In this document: positions 1 through 8,906 of the stretch, piece by piece
Layout of the letters: every line of letters begins with the position of its first letter
Position numbering within the stretch: the first letter of the stretch is position 1
Source: an uncultured Coprococcus sp.
GTDB lineage: Bacteria > Bacillota_A > Clostridia > Lachnospirales > Lachnospiraceae
NCBI GenBank assembly: GCA_900767685.1
Contig: CAAGAB010000222.1
Span: forward strand, 1-27,053
Length of the DNA: 27,053 bases
Direction: 5' to 3'
Made by a program: the position numbers and the translations under genes
The notes under the pieces: generated by a model
Told to the model about the DNA's origin: nothing
What the model saw: only the letters and a program-made list of their open reading frames with translations
Database searches by the model: none

Positions 1-99
1 GTGGATAGATCTTGCGGTCTCCACGATGTCTCTTGTTGTACCGGCGAAGAATCTTACCTGATTGTTCGCTGCCATACCTCTTATTATATGATCACTCAT
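1..99 (-). CDS. hslO: Hsp33 redox-regulated chaperone, N-terminal fragment
   Basis: The first 33 codons of a minus-strand gene are visible and the rest lies beyond the window edge. The start reads MSDHIIRGMAANNQVRFFAG and continues TTRDIVETARSIH, which is the typical N-terminus of Hsp33 (MSDYIIRG.AA...R.FA..TR..VE.AR..H). Hsp33 is a cytosolic holdase activated by oxidative disulfide formation at a C-terminal zinc site; that site is not in view. The ATG at 97-99 is the natural family start. The gene is 154 bp downstream of the methyltransferase gene on the same strand, so the two could be co-transcribed, though the gap could also hold its own promoter. Identification is from family knowledge of a short N-terminal stretch. 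Confidence 0.8.
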   Translation of the reverse strand, partial: MSDHIIRGMAANNQVRFFAGTTRDIVETARSIH

Positions 100-253
100 G
101 TTGTATACCTCGCTATTCTGTGTTAATTAGTTTTATTACATTTAAAATCCGGCCTGTTATCTCTATATAGATAGTTACAATCACATTATATTATAATGAT
201 GCCATATAGGACAATCTTCACTATTTTATATTACGAATGAAGATAAGACAAGT

Positions 254-1039
254 CTATTCATAGTGTTTGTTATCCTGATGCGTCTCCCTTGCAACCACAT
301 ATACACGCTCGCTTGAATCTGTGGCGGGCTCAAATGTAAATGCATCATACATGGCGACAAGTTCCATACCCGAATCGGCTACGCATTTTCTCATGTCCTC
401 AAGGGTGAGACCGCGCTGGTAATGGAATTCCTGATATTTCCGGTATAGTGGACACTCGTCATCAGGTTCTTCAGGGAGAAACAGACTGAGTGCAAGCTCA
501 TTGATGTCGGTTTCTGCATCATAGTAGTTATCCCATATGAAACTAACATCATCCCTGTCCTCGGCTATGGTGCTGTCAGCTACTACGTCCCTAAAGTAAT
601 GTCGTGTCTTGAAGTCGCAGACAAATATACCCCTTGACTCAAGATAGTTATTTGCCAGCCTGAATACATGTGTGATATCTGAAAGCTCGGTGAGATAGTT
701 GATACTGTCGCACACACATACTATCGCATTCACCGTGCCAAACAGCTCAAACTCCCTCATGTCCTGCATGAGATATAAAATGGATTCGTGACCGGTATCG
801 AGCTTTTTTTCATTGGCCACTTCAAGCATCTCGTATGAATTGTCAATGCCGATCATGTCATATCCTGCGTCCGCCAGCCTTTCCGTGACTTCACCGGTGC
901 CGCAACCAAGTTCACAGACCAGACCGTTGTTTACTCCGTATTTTTTTAAAACTTCTATTATATATGTGCACCAGTCATCGTATGGAATGTTGTCCATCAA
1001 TTCATCATAGACGCTGGCGAAAATTTCATAAGTGTTCAT
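254..1039 (-). CDS. class I SAM-dependent methyltransferase (YqeM-like)
   Basis: A 261-aa cytosolic protein with a Rossmann-type methyltransferase fold. The N-terminal YDELMDNIPYDDW stretch is typical of the YqeM-like group. Motif I is ELGCGTG at residues 43-49, followed by the acidic ribose-binding residue D66 in MIGIDNSYEML, then QDMREF and a motif IV-like VNAIVCVCDSINYL. Length fits the family. The methylated substrate cannot be told from the sequence. The gene starts 27 bp after the stop of the secreted LRR/transglutaminase gene with no clear terminator between, so they may share a transcript; hslO follows downstream. Functional class is confident, specific role unknown. Confidence 0.85.
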   Translation of the reverse strand: MNTYEIFASVYDELMDNIPYDDWCTYIIEVLKKYGVNNGLVCELGCGTGEVTERLADAGYDMIGIDNSYEMLEVANEKKLDTGHESILYLMQDMREFELFGTVNAIVCVCDSINYLTELSDITHVFRLANNYLESRGIFVCDFKTRHYFRDVVADSTIAEDRDDVSFIWDNYYDAETDINELALSLFLPEEPDDECPLYRKYQEFHYQRGLTLEDMRKCVADSGMELVAMYDAFTFEPATDSSERVYVVARETHQDNKHYE

Positions 1040-1066
1040 ATCAGCCTCCGGTAATTATAAAACATA

Positions 1067-3085
1067 TCATCTGACCTTCTTTACAACGATGCCCTTTCGA
1101 ATAGAATATACATGTCCTTTGTATTTCTTCAGTCCTGTAAATTTGGTATAGACTGCGCCATTTCTTATATAATATATTTTTTTGTTATATTTGACGAGAG
1201 CAGTGGTCTTGCTACACCAGATACCATTCTTGATATAATATTTCTTTTTGTTTAGTTCGGTTATAAGGGTTTTCCTGAATATGGTACCATTTTTTACATA
1301 GTAATATCTGTTTTTGTATTTTACAAGAGATCTGGCTCTGCATATAGTGCCATTCTTTACAAAGTAGTATTTGTTTTTGTATTTTACAAGGGTTTTGTCA
1401 TTGCATTTAATGCCGTTTTTGAAATAAGTTAAAACACCTTTTACATTTCTGAGTCCGGTGAAGTTCACGATCTTACCGTATGCATCCCTGATGCATGTTT
1501 TCCCATTGACTGTGTCTATGTAGCGTCCGTCTGATTCAAGGGCAATAAAAACAATATTGTTTTCTTTTGCGTATTTCTCTGTACTGCTTCCTGAATAGCC
1601 AACAAGAGTGCAATAAGGTGCCACATTTTTGCCAAACACCACGTCCTTTGAAAGAATAATGACTCTGCAGGAGTCGTTATAGAAGGCGAAGTCACCTATG
1701 GTTTTGACTGACTTTGGAATTTTTATTGACGAAAGTGAAAGACAATCGCCAAATGCGCCTACACCAATAGAGGTCACTGTATCCGGAATAGATACTGATG
1801 AAATTGATGAACTGTAATAGAAACAGTAATCTCCAATGGTGGTAACCCCACGAGGTATGCTGACTTTGCTCTTGCCATTCGGAACCGTGTATATGGTCTT
1901 GCCATCTTTGGTATATAAAACGCCATCTATACTTTTATAGAATTTATTGGCACTGTCCACATATAGATTCTTAAGCTTTTTTGTTCCGGCAAATGCAACA
2001 TTTGATATATACGATACGCTTGAAGGAATGGATATTGCTGTGATGGAATCATAGTTTGCTGAGTAATAAAATACGTTATTGCCTTCCTCACCAATTGCGG
2101 TGATACCATCTGGAATGATTATATCATCGTCAAAGCCATCATACTGGTAGAGTACGCCGTTGTCGTTAGAAAATGCAGTCGTCTCATACAGGTCACGCCC
2201 CCTTGGAGCATCGCCGACATATCCTGCATCCGCTATGTATAGTTTACCATCACACAGGGCAACTACATTCCGGTGTCCGCTTCCGGCACCTGGATCTCTG
2301 TTAGCTATGCGTACATGATTTTTGATTCCAACCAGATCGCAGAGACTCATGATAAGGTCACAGCTTGCCCAGCAGTCACCGCCGCCAGATATTATCATGG
2401 ATATTCCTGAGGAATAATCTGGGCTGTAGTTGTATGTATCTGCTACATAATTGGTTATAGCTTCAAGTTTTTGGTATTCTGTCATGGAATCTGAGATGCT
2501 ATTTGCAATGAAAGTTTTCTGGATTTCATCTGCATAGTGGTAAGCATAATTCACAACATTGAAGGTTATATCTGCCGACTTCTTACCATTTGAGATTCTT
2601 ACAACAGATTTGCCCGTTATATATTCATATGTTTTGGTAGCTCCTTCCATAGGAAATGATGAACCAAAACCATTCAGCCAGTACCATATTTCGCAATTGG
2701 GCTCAACCAGACCAGAGTCAGATACCTTTACAGATTCACCACTTATGACTTTGTATGTCAAAGCACCGGTGAGACCATATTTGCCTAACTGGTAGTTCTG
2801 GTTATAGGACTCAGGGATAGTCAGCATATCTGCGTATGACGAGTCAAGAGCATATAAACTTATATAAGTCTGAGTAGATGCGATATCTGCAAGATCCGCA
2901 GAAAAATCCTTTTCAATCTCACTCAGAGAAGAGTCTTGTTCAGCGGAACTGGATGATTCAGAAGTGCCGCTGTGATAACCAGAAGGTGCATCGTATGAGT
3001 CCCGTGCAAATGCAGGGATAGATCCGGTCAGTGTGATGGCAGCTGCAAATGCAGCAACGGCAAGAAAAGATAATCCTTTTTTCAT
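1067..3085 (-). CDS. secreted transglutaminase-like protein with BspA-type LRRs and C-terminal wall-binding-like repeats
   Basis: A 672-aa exported protein. Residues 1-27 form a signal peptide (KK, long Ala-rich hydrophobic stretch, cleavage likely after AFA27). After a Ser-rich linker comes an Ig-like segment, then a transglutaminase-core domain: a likely catalytic Cys in GGDCWASC (about residue 238), His in SGHRNVV (about 271) and Asp in YIADAGY (about 285). Residues about 310-480 contain BspA/LRR_5 repeats of the type ITAIGEE...ISIPSSV..I...AF. Residues about 535-672 hold six roughly 22-residue repeats of the form LVKYKNRYYYVKNGTI, resembling choline/cell-wall binding repeats. It probably acts at the cell surface as a protease- or crosslinking-type enzyme or adhesin. 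Substrate is unknown. The ATG at 3083-3085 begins the signal peptide. The gene is divergent from the Nudix gene. Confidence 0.8.
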   Translation of the reverse strand: MKKGLSFLAVAAFAAAITLTGSIPAFARDSYDAPSGYHSGTSESSSSAEQDSSLSEIEKDFSADLADIASTQTYISLYALDSSYADMLTIPESYNQNYQLGKYGLTGALTYKVISGESVKVSDSGLVEPNCEIWYWLNGFGSSFPMEGATKTYEYITGKSVVRISNGKKSADITFNVVNYAYHYADEIQKTFIANSISDSMTEYQKLEAITNYVADTYNYSPDYSSGISMIISGGGDCWASCDLIMSLCDLVGIKNHVRIANRDPGAGSGHRNVVALCDGKLYIADAGYVGDAPRGRDLYETTAFSNDNGVLYQYDGFDDDIIIPDGITAIGEEGNNVFYYSANYDSITAISIPSSVSYISNVAFAGTKKLKNLYVDSANKFYKSIDGVLYTKDGKTIYTVPNGKSKVSIPRGVTTIGDYCFYYSSSISSVSIPDTVTSIGVGAFGDCLSLSSIKIPKSVKTIGDFAFYNDSCRVIILSKDVVFGKNVAPYCTLVGYSGSSTEKYAKENNIVFIALESDGRYIDTVNGKTCIRDAYGKIVNFTGLRNVKGVLTYFKNGIKCNDKTLVKYKNKYYFVKNGTICRARSLVKYKNRYYYVKNGTIFRKTLITELNKKKYYIKNGIWCSKTTALVKYNKKIYYIRNGAVYTKFTGLKKYKGHVYSIRKGIVVKKVR

Positions 3086-3216
3086 ATATGTATACCCCCA
3101 TATTTCGTAAAAAAACTTGTCAGCTACTTGTGAATTTCAATAATTCACATATAATATATTGTAGCATAAGGAAAAAATATGAGCAATTATAGAAGGAAGA
3201 AAGAGGACAAGCAGAG

Positions 3217-3717
3217 ATGGAATACTGGGATATTTACGATGTAAACAAGCAGCCTACAGGGCGCACGATGAAGAGAAATGACTGGAATATGAAACCGGGG
3301 GATTATCACCTCACAGTGCTCGGTGTGCTTCAGAACAGAGAGGGAAAGTATCTGATTACCAAGCGTGTCATGACAAAGGCGTGGGCAGCAGGCTGGTGGG
3401 AGGTATCCGGCGGCGGAGTGCAGGCGGGAGAATCATCCATAGAGGCTGTCAGACGAGAGGTGATCGAGGAGACAGGCATAGACGTAAGCGATTTCGATGG
3501 AGGTCTGCAGTTTACATATAGAAGAGATAACCCGGATGAGAAGGACAACTACTTTGTGGATGTGTACAAATTCACAGGTGACTTTGAAGAAAAGGATGTC
3601 AGACCTCAGGAGGCGGAGACCGATGGCTTCAAGCTGGCAACTCTGGATGAGATAAAGGAATATGCAGAGCAGGGGATATTCCTTCATTATGACAGCATCA
3701 AGAAAGTATTTGAATAA
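3217..3717 (+). CDS. Nudix hydrolase
   Basis: A 166-aa cytosolic Nudix-family hydrolase. The complete Nudix box G(x5)E(x7)REVxEExGI spans residues 66-88, with metal-binding Glu residues E81, E84 and E85. The N-terminus, EYWDIYDVNKQPTGRTMKR, resembles the subgroup annotated as Nudix/isopentenyl-diphosphate-isomerase-like hydrolases, which cleave nucleoside diphosphate-linked compounds. Substrate cannot be assigned. The start at 3217 is preceded by a purine-rich stretch (AGAAGGAAGAAAGAGGA, 3191-3207) that can serve as ribosome binding site. The gene is monocistronic or precedes leuS by 263 bp. Confidence 0.9.
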   Translation: MEYWDIYDVNKQPTGRTMKRNDWNMKPGDYHLTVLGVLQNREGKYLITKRVMTKAWAAGWWEVSGGGVQAGESSIEAVRREVIEETGIDVSDFDGGLQFTYRRDNPDEKDNYFVDVYKFTGDFEEKDVRPQEAETDGFKLATLDEIKEYAEQGIFLHYDSIKKVFE

Positions 3718-3813
3718 GAACTGCAGCCTGTGATATGCAGAAAGTGAGAGAAAAGCAAAAACCGGCATATCGTGGTGAACAAAGAATATGCAGGGTATAT
3801 ACTAAAAAATAGT

Positions 3814-3841
3814 TTGAAAAACACAGCTTATATGCTAATAT
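3814..3841 (+). promoter_or_regulatory. candidate sigma-A promoter for leuS
   Basis: TTGAAA at 3814-3819 and TAATAT at 3836-3841 are separated by 16 bp, a reasonable -35/-10 pair about 140 bp before the leuS start. The 263-bp gap between the Nudix gene and leuS carries no recognisable T-box (no AGGGTGGnACCGCG antiterminator and no terminator hairpin), so leuS is not visibly under tRNA-sensing control here. Confidence 0.4.
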
Positions 3842-3980
3842 AGTTAAGATTAGAGAGAATAAGGCTGAAAATACGTTGCAGCCTGAACGGATAATGATCA
3901 AAGCATAAAGCATCAGAATTATCAAAAATTGATTGATATTAAAGATATCAAAGAATAATTTCAAGGAGGCATTTTCAAAA

Positions 3981-6398
3981 ATGGCTGAGACATACAACCA
4001 CAAAGTCGTTGAAGGAAAGTGGCAGAAGGTCTGGGATGACAACAAGGCATTTGCTGCTACAGATGATTATTCAAAACCAAAGTATTATGCGTTAGTTGAG
4101 TTCCCATACCCATCAGGACAGGGACTTCACGTAGGTCACCCAAGACCATACACAGCGCTGGATATAGTGGCAAGAAAGAGAAGAATGCAGGGCTACAACG
4201 TTCTGTATCCAATGGGCTGGGATGCATTTGGTCTCCCTACAGAGAACTATGCGATCAAGAACAAGATCCATCCAAAGGAAGTAACCAAGACCAATGTTGC
4301 AAGATTCAAAAAGCAGCTCCACTCACTTGGATATTCATTTGACTGGGATAGAGAGATCAACACGACAGATCCTGAGTACTACAAGTGGACACAGTGGATA
4401 TTCCTTAAGCTTTTCAAGGCAGGTCTCGCATACAAGAAGGAGATGCCTATCAACTGGTGTACATCATGTAAGGTTGGCCTTGCAAATGAGGAAGTTGTCA
4501 ACGGCGTATGTGAGCGTTGTGGCAGCGAGGTTGTCCGCAAGGTTAAGTCAGAGTGGATGCTCAAGATCACAGATTACGCAGACAAGCTCATCGAGGGACT
4601 TGACGGCGTGGATTACATCGAGCGTGTAAAGGTTTCACAGAAGAACTGGATCGGACGTTCAACAGGAGCTGAAGTAGATTTCTCAGTAAAGGGCAAAGAG
4701 GACAAGCTCCGCATATATACAACAAGATGCGACACACTGTTCGGAGTAACATATATGGTAGTTTCACCAGAGCATCCAATCCTTGACAAGTACAAGGATG
4801 AGATCGGCAACTGGTCAGACATCGAGGCATATCGTGAGCAGGCAGCAAAGAAGAGTGACTTTGAGCGTTCAGAGCTTGCAAAGGATAAGACTGGTGTATG
4901 TATAGATGGACTCACAGCCATCAACCCTGTAAATGGCAAGGAGATCCCAATCTACGTTTCAGACTATGTACTTATGAGCTACGGAACAGGTGCTATCATG
5001 GCGGTTCCTGCACATGATGACAGAGACTGGGAATTTGCAAAGAAGTTCGGACTTCCACTCATCCAGGTTGTTGCAAAGGATGGCGAGGAAGTGGATATAA
5101 ATGAGGCTGCATTTACAGATGTGGCAACAGGAGTGCTCATCAACTCTGATTTCCTCAATGGTCTTGAGGTAAAGGACGCAAAGGAGAAGATGATCAAGTT
5201 CCTTGAGGAGAAGGGTATCGGTCAGGCAAAGACCAACTACAAGCTCCGTGACTGGGTATTCTCACGTCAGAGATACTGGGGCGAGCCAATTCCTATCGTT
5301 CACTGCGATAAGTGTGGTTATGTTCCAATCGACGAGAGCCAGCTTCCATTGCTCCTTCCGGAGGTTGACAGCTACATGCCGACAGACAATGGTGAGTCAC
5401 CACTTGCAGCCATGACAGACTGGGTAAATACAACATGTCCATGCTGCGGCGGTCCTGCAAAGAGAGAGACAGATACCATGCCACAGTGGGCTGGATCATC
5501 ATGGTATTTCCTCAGATATACAGATCCTCACAACACAGAGGCTCTTGCAAGCAAGGAGGCACTCAAGTACTGGCTTCCTGTTGACTGGTACAACGGAGGA
5601 ATGGAGCATACAACACTTCACCTTCTGTATTCAAGATTCTGGCACAAGTTCCTGTACGATCAGGGCGTAGTTCCTACACCAGAGCCATACCAGAAGAGAA
5701 CATCACATGGTATGATCCTCGGTGAGAACGGCGAGAAGATGAGTAAGTCAAGAGGTAACGTTGTAAATCCTGACGACATCGTAGATGTATACGGTGCAGA
5801 TACACTTCGTACCTACGAGATGTTCATCGGAGCATTTGACCTTGCAGCTTCATGGTCAGAGGACGGTGTCAAGGGCTGTAGAAGATTCCTCGACAGAGTA
5901 TGGAAGCTTCAGGACAGTGTGACAGACGAGAAGGGCTACTCCAAGGATATGGAGACCAAGATGCACCAGGTTATCAAGAAGGTTTCAAATGACTTCGAGA
6001 ACCTGAAGTACAACACAGCTATCGCAGCCATGATGGCACTTCTCAACGACTTCTACAAGAAGGGAAGCGTAACAGCAGATGAGTTCAAGACACTGCTCAT
6101 CCTGTTAAACCCAGTTGCACCTCATATCACAGAGGAGCTGTGGTCAGTAAAGAACTACGGCGGATATGTATATCAGCAGACATGGCCGGAGTTCGATGAG
6201 ACAAAGACAGTTGAGTCAACAGTTGAGATCGCTGTACAGATCAACGGTAAGACAAAGGCAACACTTGCAATCGGCAAGGAGGATCCAAAGGATGAGGTTA
6301 TCGCAAAGGCTAAGGAGGTAATTGCCGACAAGCTTACAGGTAACGTTATCAAAGAGATCTATGTTCCTGGACGTATTGTGAATATAGTTATGAAATAA
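3981..6398 (+). CDS. leuS: leucyl-tRNA synthetase
   Basis: An 805-aa class I aminoacyl-tRNA synthetase that charges tRNA-Leu in the cytosol. The HIGH signature is HVGH at residues 50-53 and the KMSKS loop is at residues 586-590. A cysteine-rich insert (WCTSCKVG...CERCG) and a second one (CDKCG...CPCCGG) are present, as is the CP1 editing domain ([30 protein letters not shown]). The C-terminus ([27 protein letters not shown]) is intact. I chose ATG 3981 ([12 protein letters not shown]) because AAGGAGG at 3963-3969 lies the right distance upstream and the family starts there; the reading frame extends 16 codons further upstream without a ribosome site. Codon use is more GC-rich and biased than in the neighbouring accessory genes, as expected of a highly expressed gene. 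Confidence 0.98.
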   Translation: MAETYNHKVVEGKWQKVWDDNKAFAATDDYSKPKYYALVEFPYPSGQGLHVGHPRPYTALDIVARKRRMQGYNVLYPMGWDAFGLPTENYAIKNKIHPKEVTKTNVARFKKQLHSLGYSFDWDREINTTDPEYYKWTQWIFLKLFKAGLAYKKEMPINWCTSCKVGLANEEVVNGVCERCGSEVVRKVKSEWMLKITDYADKLIEGLDGVDYIERVKVSQKNWIGRSTGAEVDFSVKGKEDKLRIYTTRCDTLFGVTYMVVSPEHPILDKYKDEIGNWSDIEAYREQAAKKSDFERSELAKDKTGVCIDGLTAINPVNGKEIPIYVSDYVLMSYGTGAIMAVPAHDDRDWEFAKKFGLPLIQVVAKDGEEVDINEAAFTDVATGVLINSDFLNGLEVKDAKEKMIKFLEEKGIGQAKTNYKLRDWVFSRQRYWGEPIPIVHCDKCGYVPIDESQLPLLLPEVDSYMPTDNGESPLAAMTDWVNTTCPCCGGPAKRETDTMPQWAGSSWYFLRYTDPHNTEALASKEALKYWLPVDWYNGGMEHTTLHLLYSRFWHKFLYDQGVVPTPEPYQKRTSHGMILGENGEKMSKSRGNVVNPDDIVDVYGADTLRTYEMFIGAFDLAASWSEDGVKGCRRFLDRVWKLQDSVTDEKGYSKDMETKMHQVIKKVSNDFENLKYNTAIAAMMALLNDFYKKGSVTADEFKTLLILLNPVAPHITEELWSVKNYGGYVYQQTWPEFDETKTVESTVEIAVQINGKTKATLAIGKEDPKDEVIAKAKEVIADKLTGNVIKEIYVPGRIVNIVMK

Positions 6399-6479
6399 AA
6401 TATATGTTCGCTCAGTAAGATGGGCAGACAGCAAATGAAATAAAATATATGTTCGCTCGGTAAGATGGGCAGACAGCAT
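6390..6479 (+). repeat. 45-bp tandem duplication overlapping the leuS 3' end
   Basis: Two adjacent copies (6390-6434 and 6435-6479) begin ATGAAATAAAATATATGTTC and end GGGCAGACAGCA. They differ at one interior base (CTCAGTAAG versus CTCGGTAAG) and in the last base or two. The first copy contains the final codons Met-Lys-stop of leuS, so the second copy duplicates the end of the gene plus 3' UTR. Confidence 0.9.
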
Positions 6480-6481
6480 AG

Positions 6482-6535
6482 GAAAAGGTTGTGTGGAACA
6501 GATGAAATTGATTTCTGCACAGCCTTTTTCTCTTT
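6482..6535 (+). terminator. Rho-independent terminator after leuS
   Basis: The stem pairs AAAAGGTTGTGTGG (6483-6496) with CTGCACAGCCTTTT (6515-6528) with three G-U pairs, and is followed by a T-rich run (TTTTTCTCTTTATTTTT). It sits about 85 bp after the leuS stop. Confidence 0.8.
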
Positions 6536-6731
6536 ATTTTTGGTGCTGCGCAATGTAGAATGAGTGTATATGAAATAAAAATACTTATAAAAATGTGCAT
6601 CAAGAAATAATCAAGAAATGATAATTATAGCAGCAAATAAAAGATTGATTATACTAGCTACAATGGAGCTGGGATAGAGTTAGAAGTGACGTAAAATTAA
6701 ATGACTTTAATATAAAAGAAGGGGAAAAAAT

Positions 6732-6983
6732 ATGGCGACAATACAGTTCAATCCAGAAATACCAGAACTCGAGGAAATCTGGCACAAATTCGACACACTG
6801 ACACAGGACACAATCACAATGGACGAACTCAACAATCTGGAGAAAGCACTACTCGAAGCCCAGAAAGAACACAGACTGACAACCGACGGAGCGTTCGTCC
6901 TCGGAGCTCTGCAGAGCAACGCAAAGAGGGAAGATCCATTGGCATCCAACATGGCTAGCCTGAAAGTGGCGTGGATGTACTAG
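6732..6983 (+). CDS. 83-aa unknown protein
   Basis: A small, probably soluble acidic protein with a predicted helical middle (ELEEIWHKF, MDELNNLEKALLEAQKEH). No domain is recognised and there is no signal peptide or membrane segment. The ATG at 6732 follows an AGAAGGGG ribosome site at 6717-6724. It is transcribed alone, toward the convergent XRE gene, and ends before a shared 25-bp-arm hairpin. Codon use favours ACA/GAA/CTG and differs somewhat from leuS. I do not know its function. Confidence 0.6.
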   Translation: MATIQFNPEIPELEEIWHKFDTLTQDTITMDELNNLEKALLEAQKEHRLTTDGAFVLGALQSNAKREDPLASNMASLKVAWMY

Positions 6984-7074
6984 ACGGTGTATTTACAGAA
7001 AAACAGCTAGATATGTGTAGATAGGCATTATACAGAGAACAGAATACACAGAATATGCAGAAAAGATTCTACAG

Positions 7075-7140
7075 AATAATTTAAATATCCCACAGGAATT
7101 ATGAATACGTATTCCTGTGAGATATTTAAATTATTGCAAT
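7075..7140. terminator. bidirectional terminator hairpin with 25-bp arms
   Basis: Left arm 7075-7099 and right arm 7111-7135 are complementary at 24 of 25 positions (one C-A mismatch) around an 11-base loop. AT-rich outer parts of the arms supply A and T runs on both sides. It lies between the 83-aa gene (plus) and the XRE gene (minus), ideally placed to stop both transcripts. Confidence 0.75.
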
Positions 7141-7146
7141 ATATGA

Positions 7147-7482
7147 TTATTTGTCGATGGTTAAAATCTCGTTCAGTATATTGAAAAGTTTCTTCTGCGT
7201 ACGAGCCGGCTGATACTCAATCAACCTATATGACTTCATTGCGTAGGTCTCCTCTGGCTCAGTTGATATTACTTCAAAATCAAGGAAGAAGTCTGTAAGT
7301 GACATATTAAGCCCTTGGGTTATTTTGTAAAGAGTTTCGATGGATGGAGTCTTTTCGCCTCGTTCCAACTGTCCTATGTATGATGGATGTAGATCACTCA
7401 TCTCAGATAGCTTTTCCTGGCTTATCTTTTTTTCATTTCTATAGTAGCGTATTCTTGCACCAACTTCCTGGGTAATATCCAT
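7147..7482 (-). CDS. XRE-family helix-turn-helix transcriptional regulator
   Basis: A 111-aa protein with an N-terminal Cro/C1-type HTH: GARIRYYRNEKKISQEKLSE, then LHPSYIGQLERGEKTPSIETLYKI, about residues 8-62. A short C-terminal tail (TYAMKSYRLIEYQPARTQKK) probably serves dimerisation. The ATG at 7482 is preferred over the ATG at 7494: the upstream GGAG sits 6 bases before 7482, whereas the GGAGG is only one base from the 7494 ATG. Targets are unknown. It converges with the 83-aa gene and is divergent from the leader ORF/zinc-ribbon gene, which it could regulate. Confidence 0.85.
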   Translation of the reverse strand: MDITQEVGARIRYYRNEKKISQEKLSEMSDLHPSYIGQLERGEKTPSIETLYKITQGLNMSLTDFFLDFEVISTEPEETYAMKSYRLIEYQPARTQKKLFNILNEILTIDK

Positions 7483-7748
7483 AAAAATCTCCATTCCTCC
7501 GTCCTGATGGACAGTGTATAAAGTTATATAAGTTTAATTATAGATAAATCGATATTCAGATTTAGACTAACAGTATATAAAAACATTAACCATATACAAT
7601 TGATACAGAAACGATGCAAAGCATACGGAATATACTGTTCTAAAAATTTAAGCACTAAAGATAAAGGAAAATGGTTTGCTTGGTGCGATATTTGTCTAGC
7701 TGCAGTGATATAGAAGATAGAAAGAAAAGGAGGAGGTTTCAATTAGCG

Positions 7749-7811
7749 ATGGCTCACATTGAATTGGAGCAAAATGGATTAATGTTTAATGAACAAGGAG
7801 GAGAAAAATGA
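7749..7811 (+). CDS. 20-aa leader ORF translationally coupled to the zinc-ribbon gene
   Basis: ATG 7749 opens a 20-codon frame (MAHIELEQNGLMFNEQGGEK) whose TGA at 7809-7811 overlaps the next ATG as ATGA. A strong AAGGAGGAGG at 7727-7736 precedes it, about 12 bases from the ATG, and its own 3' end contains the AAGGAGGAG ribosome site of the following gene. The arrangement suggests translational coupling or a leader peptide. It may also be a chance frame. Confidence 0.4.
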   Translation: MAHIELEQNGLMFNEQGGEK

Positions 7812-8293
7812 GATGTGAAAACTGTGGAATGGAAATTGATGAAAATCTGAAAACTTGCCCTGGCTGTGGATGGAGTGCTGAAACAAGGCCTGCTGAGGCA
7901 GAACCGGTTCCAACTGATGCTGCTGTTGGAACGGAAAGCAACTCGAAGATATTGGGGATAGTAGGCGCAATTTTGTCGACTCTAGCATTTATTCCGTTGT
8001 TTTATGCAGCTGTAACTATGGTGATACGAGATCCTGCATCGTTTGGATGGAGATGTAATCTTTATTTTGTTATGGTTGATCTAAGCACAACACTGGGAAG
8101 AGTGGCTTTTGCTATAGCAGGTGTTGTGATTGGCGTAAAACAGAGATCTAAGATATCAGAGAACGACCAGAAAGCAAAGAGAATGGCAGATATAGCGGTA
8201 AAAGTTGGTACCGCTGCTTTGGTGCTTTTTGCGATTATGTTTGTAGCTGCACTGTTAACAGATTGGACATTTTTGATGGACTTGGGGGATTAA
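7808..8293 (+). CDS. zinc-ribbon membrane protein
   Basis: A 161-aa protein with an N-terminal zinc ribbon (MRCENCG...CPGCGW, Cys 3, 6, 17 and 20), a Pro/Glu/Ala linker, then three likely transmembrane segments: about residues 47-70 (ILGIVGAILSTLAFIPLFYA), 85-108 (LYFVMVDLSTTLGRVAFAIA and beyond) and 131-150 (VGTAALVLFAIMFVAALLTD). This architecture is common among uncharacterised Lachnospiraceae membrane proteins annotated only as zinc-ribbon domain proteins. The ribosome site AAGGAGGAG at 7795-7803 supports ATG 7808. No function is assigned. It lies upstream of an imperfect inverted repeat. Confidence 0.75.
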   Translation: MRCENCGMEIDENLKTCPGCGWSAETRPAEAEPVPTDAAVGTESNSKILGIVGAILSTLAFIPLFYAAVTMVIRDPASFGWRCNLYFVMVDLSTTLGRVAFAIAGVVIGVKQRSKISENDQKAKRMADIAVKVGTAALVLFAIMFVAALLTDWTFLMDLGD

Positions 8294-8340
8294 GAAATAA
8301 GTAATTGAACAATGTGTCAGTGTAACAAAATTGTAACTAA

Positions 8341-8380
8341 AATGCGCGTATTTAGCGCAAATTCGCTTTATACGCGTATT
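8341..8380. repeat. imperfect GC-rich inverted repeat
   Basis: Arms 8341-8357 and 8364-8380 pair around CAAATT (14 of 17 positions) with a GC core CGCGTA/TACGCG, unusual in this AT-rich gap. The downstream sequence is TGTC rather than a T run, so it is a weak terminator candidate for the zinc-ribbon gene. It could also be an operator or recombination-associated hairpin. Confidence 0.45.
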
Positions 8381-8480
8381 TGTCAAAACCTATTGACATG
8401 GGGCACAGCTCTACAAGCTTACCCAGGTGTTATATACTAAACTGTATTCCTATTACGAAGAGACAAAGGAGGTTACAGAT

Positions 8481-8678
8481 ATGGTAGATCAATCTATTGT
8501 TACATTTGTCGATGAATTTCAGGAACAGAAGGCTAAGCTGGAGCAGGAGATAGCAGATAGGGATAAGGCACTGGCAGATAAGGAGCGAAGCATGGCGGAT
8601 ATGAAAGAAGAAAAGGATGCGATTATCGCCAGACTTCAGGCTGAGATTGAGGAGCTGAAAAAGAAAACAAATATATAA
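8481..8678 (+). CDS. 65-aa coiled-coil protein, possibly a truncated gene remnant
   Basis: ATG 8481 follows GGAGG at 8467-8471 and gives MVDQSIVTFVDEFQEQKAKL, then a heptad-rich highly charged helix ending IARLQAEIEELKKKTNI. The same frame is open upstream to 8397 (GAQLYKLTQVLYTKLYSYYE...), hinting that this is the C-terminal end of a once longer protein. Such Lys/Glu coiled-coil tails are found at the end of Rpn/PD-(D/E)XK putative transposase proteins of Lachnospiraceae; that link is an inference. A related, stop-interrupted copy lies at 17044-17124, on the other side of the ATPase/toxin operon. It has its own terminator at 8738. Confidence 0.5.
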   Translation: MVDQSIVTFVDEFQEQKAKLEQEIADRDKALADKERSMADMKEEKDAIIARLQAEIEELKKKTNI

Positions 8679-8737
8679 AAGAGAACAAAGGCTTAATCAA
8701 TCAATTGTTTGCACAAAATTAAATATGTAGTTTAAGT

Positions 8738-8786
8738 AAAGAAGCAAGATGTATAGGAAGATATATGTCTTGCTTCTTTTATTTTT
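8738..8786 (+). terminator. Rho-independent terminator
   Basis: A perfect 12-bp stem, AAAGAAGCAAGA (8738-8749) with TCTTGCTTCTTT (8768-8779), followed by TATTTTTG. It ends the coiled-coil gene transcript and insulates the downstream operon. The rest of the 320-base gap 8679-8998 holds the operon promoter and its leader. Confidence 0.85.
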
Positions 8787-8906
8787 GTGGAATGCCATAT
8801 TTTACACTAATGATATTTTCATAGAGAAGATGCAATCATATTACATATAAACATTGATAATCGAAATTTAGACAATAAGAACAAAAAGGCATAAAACTAT
8901 ATACTG

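Noticed and set aside
3718..3980. Possible T-box riboswitch before leuS
   Set aside because: No conserved T-box sequence, specifier loop or terminator/antiterminator pair is visible; only a plausible promoter.
4113..5502. Antisense and shifted-frame open frames inside leuS
   Set aside because: They lie within a highly conserved synthetase frame, have no ribosome sites and encode no recognisable domains; they arise from its codon bias.
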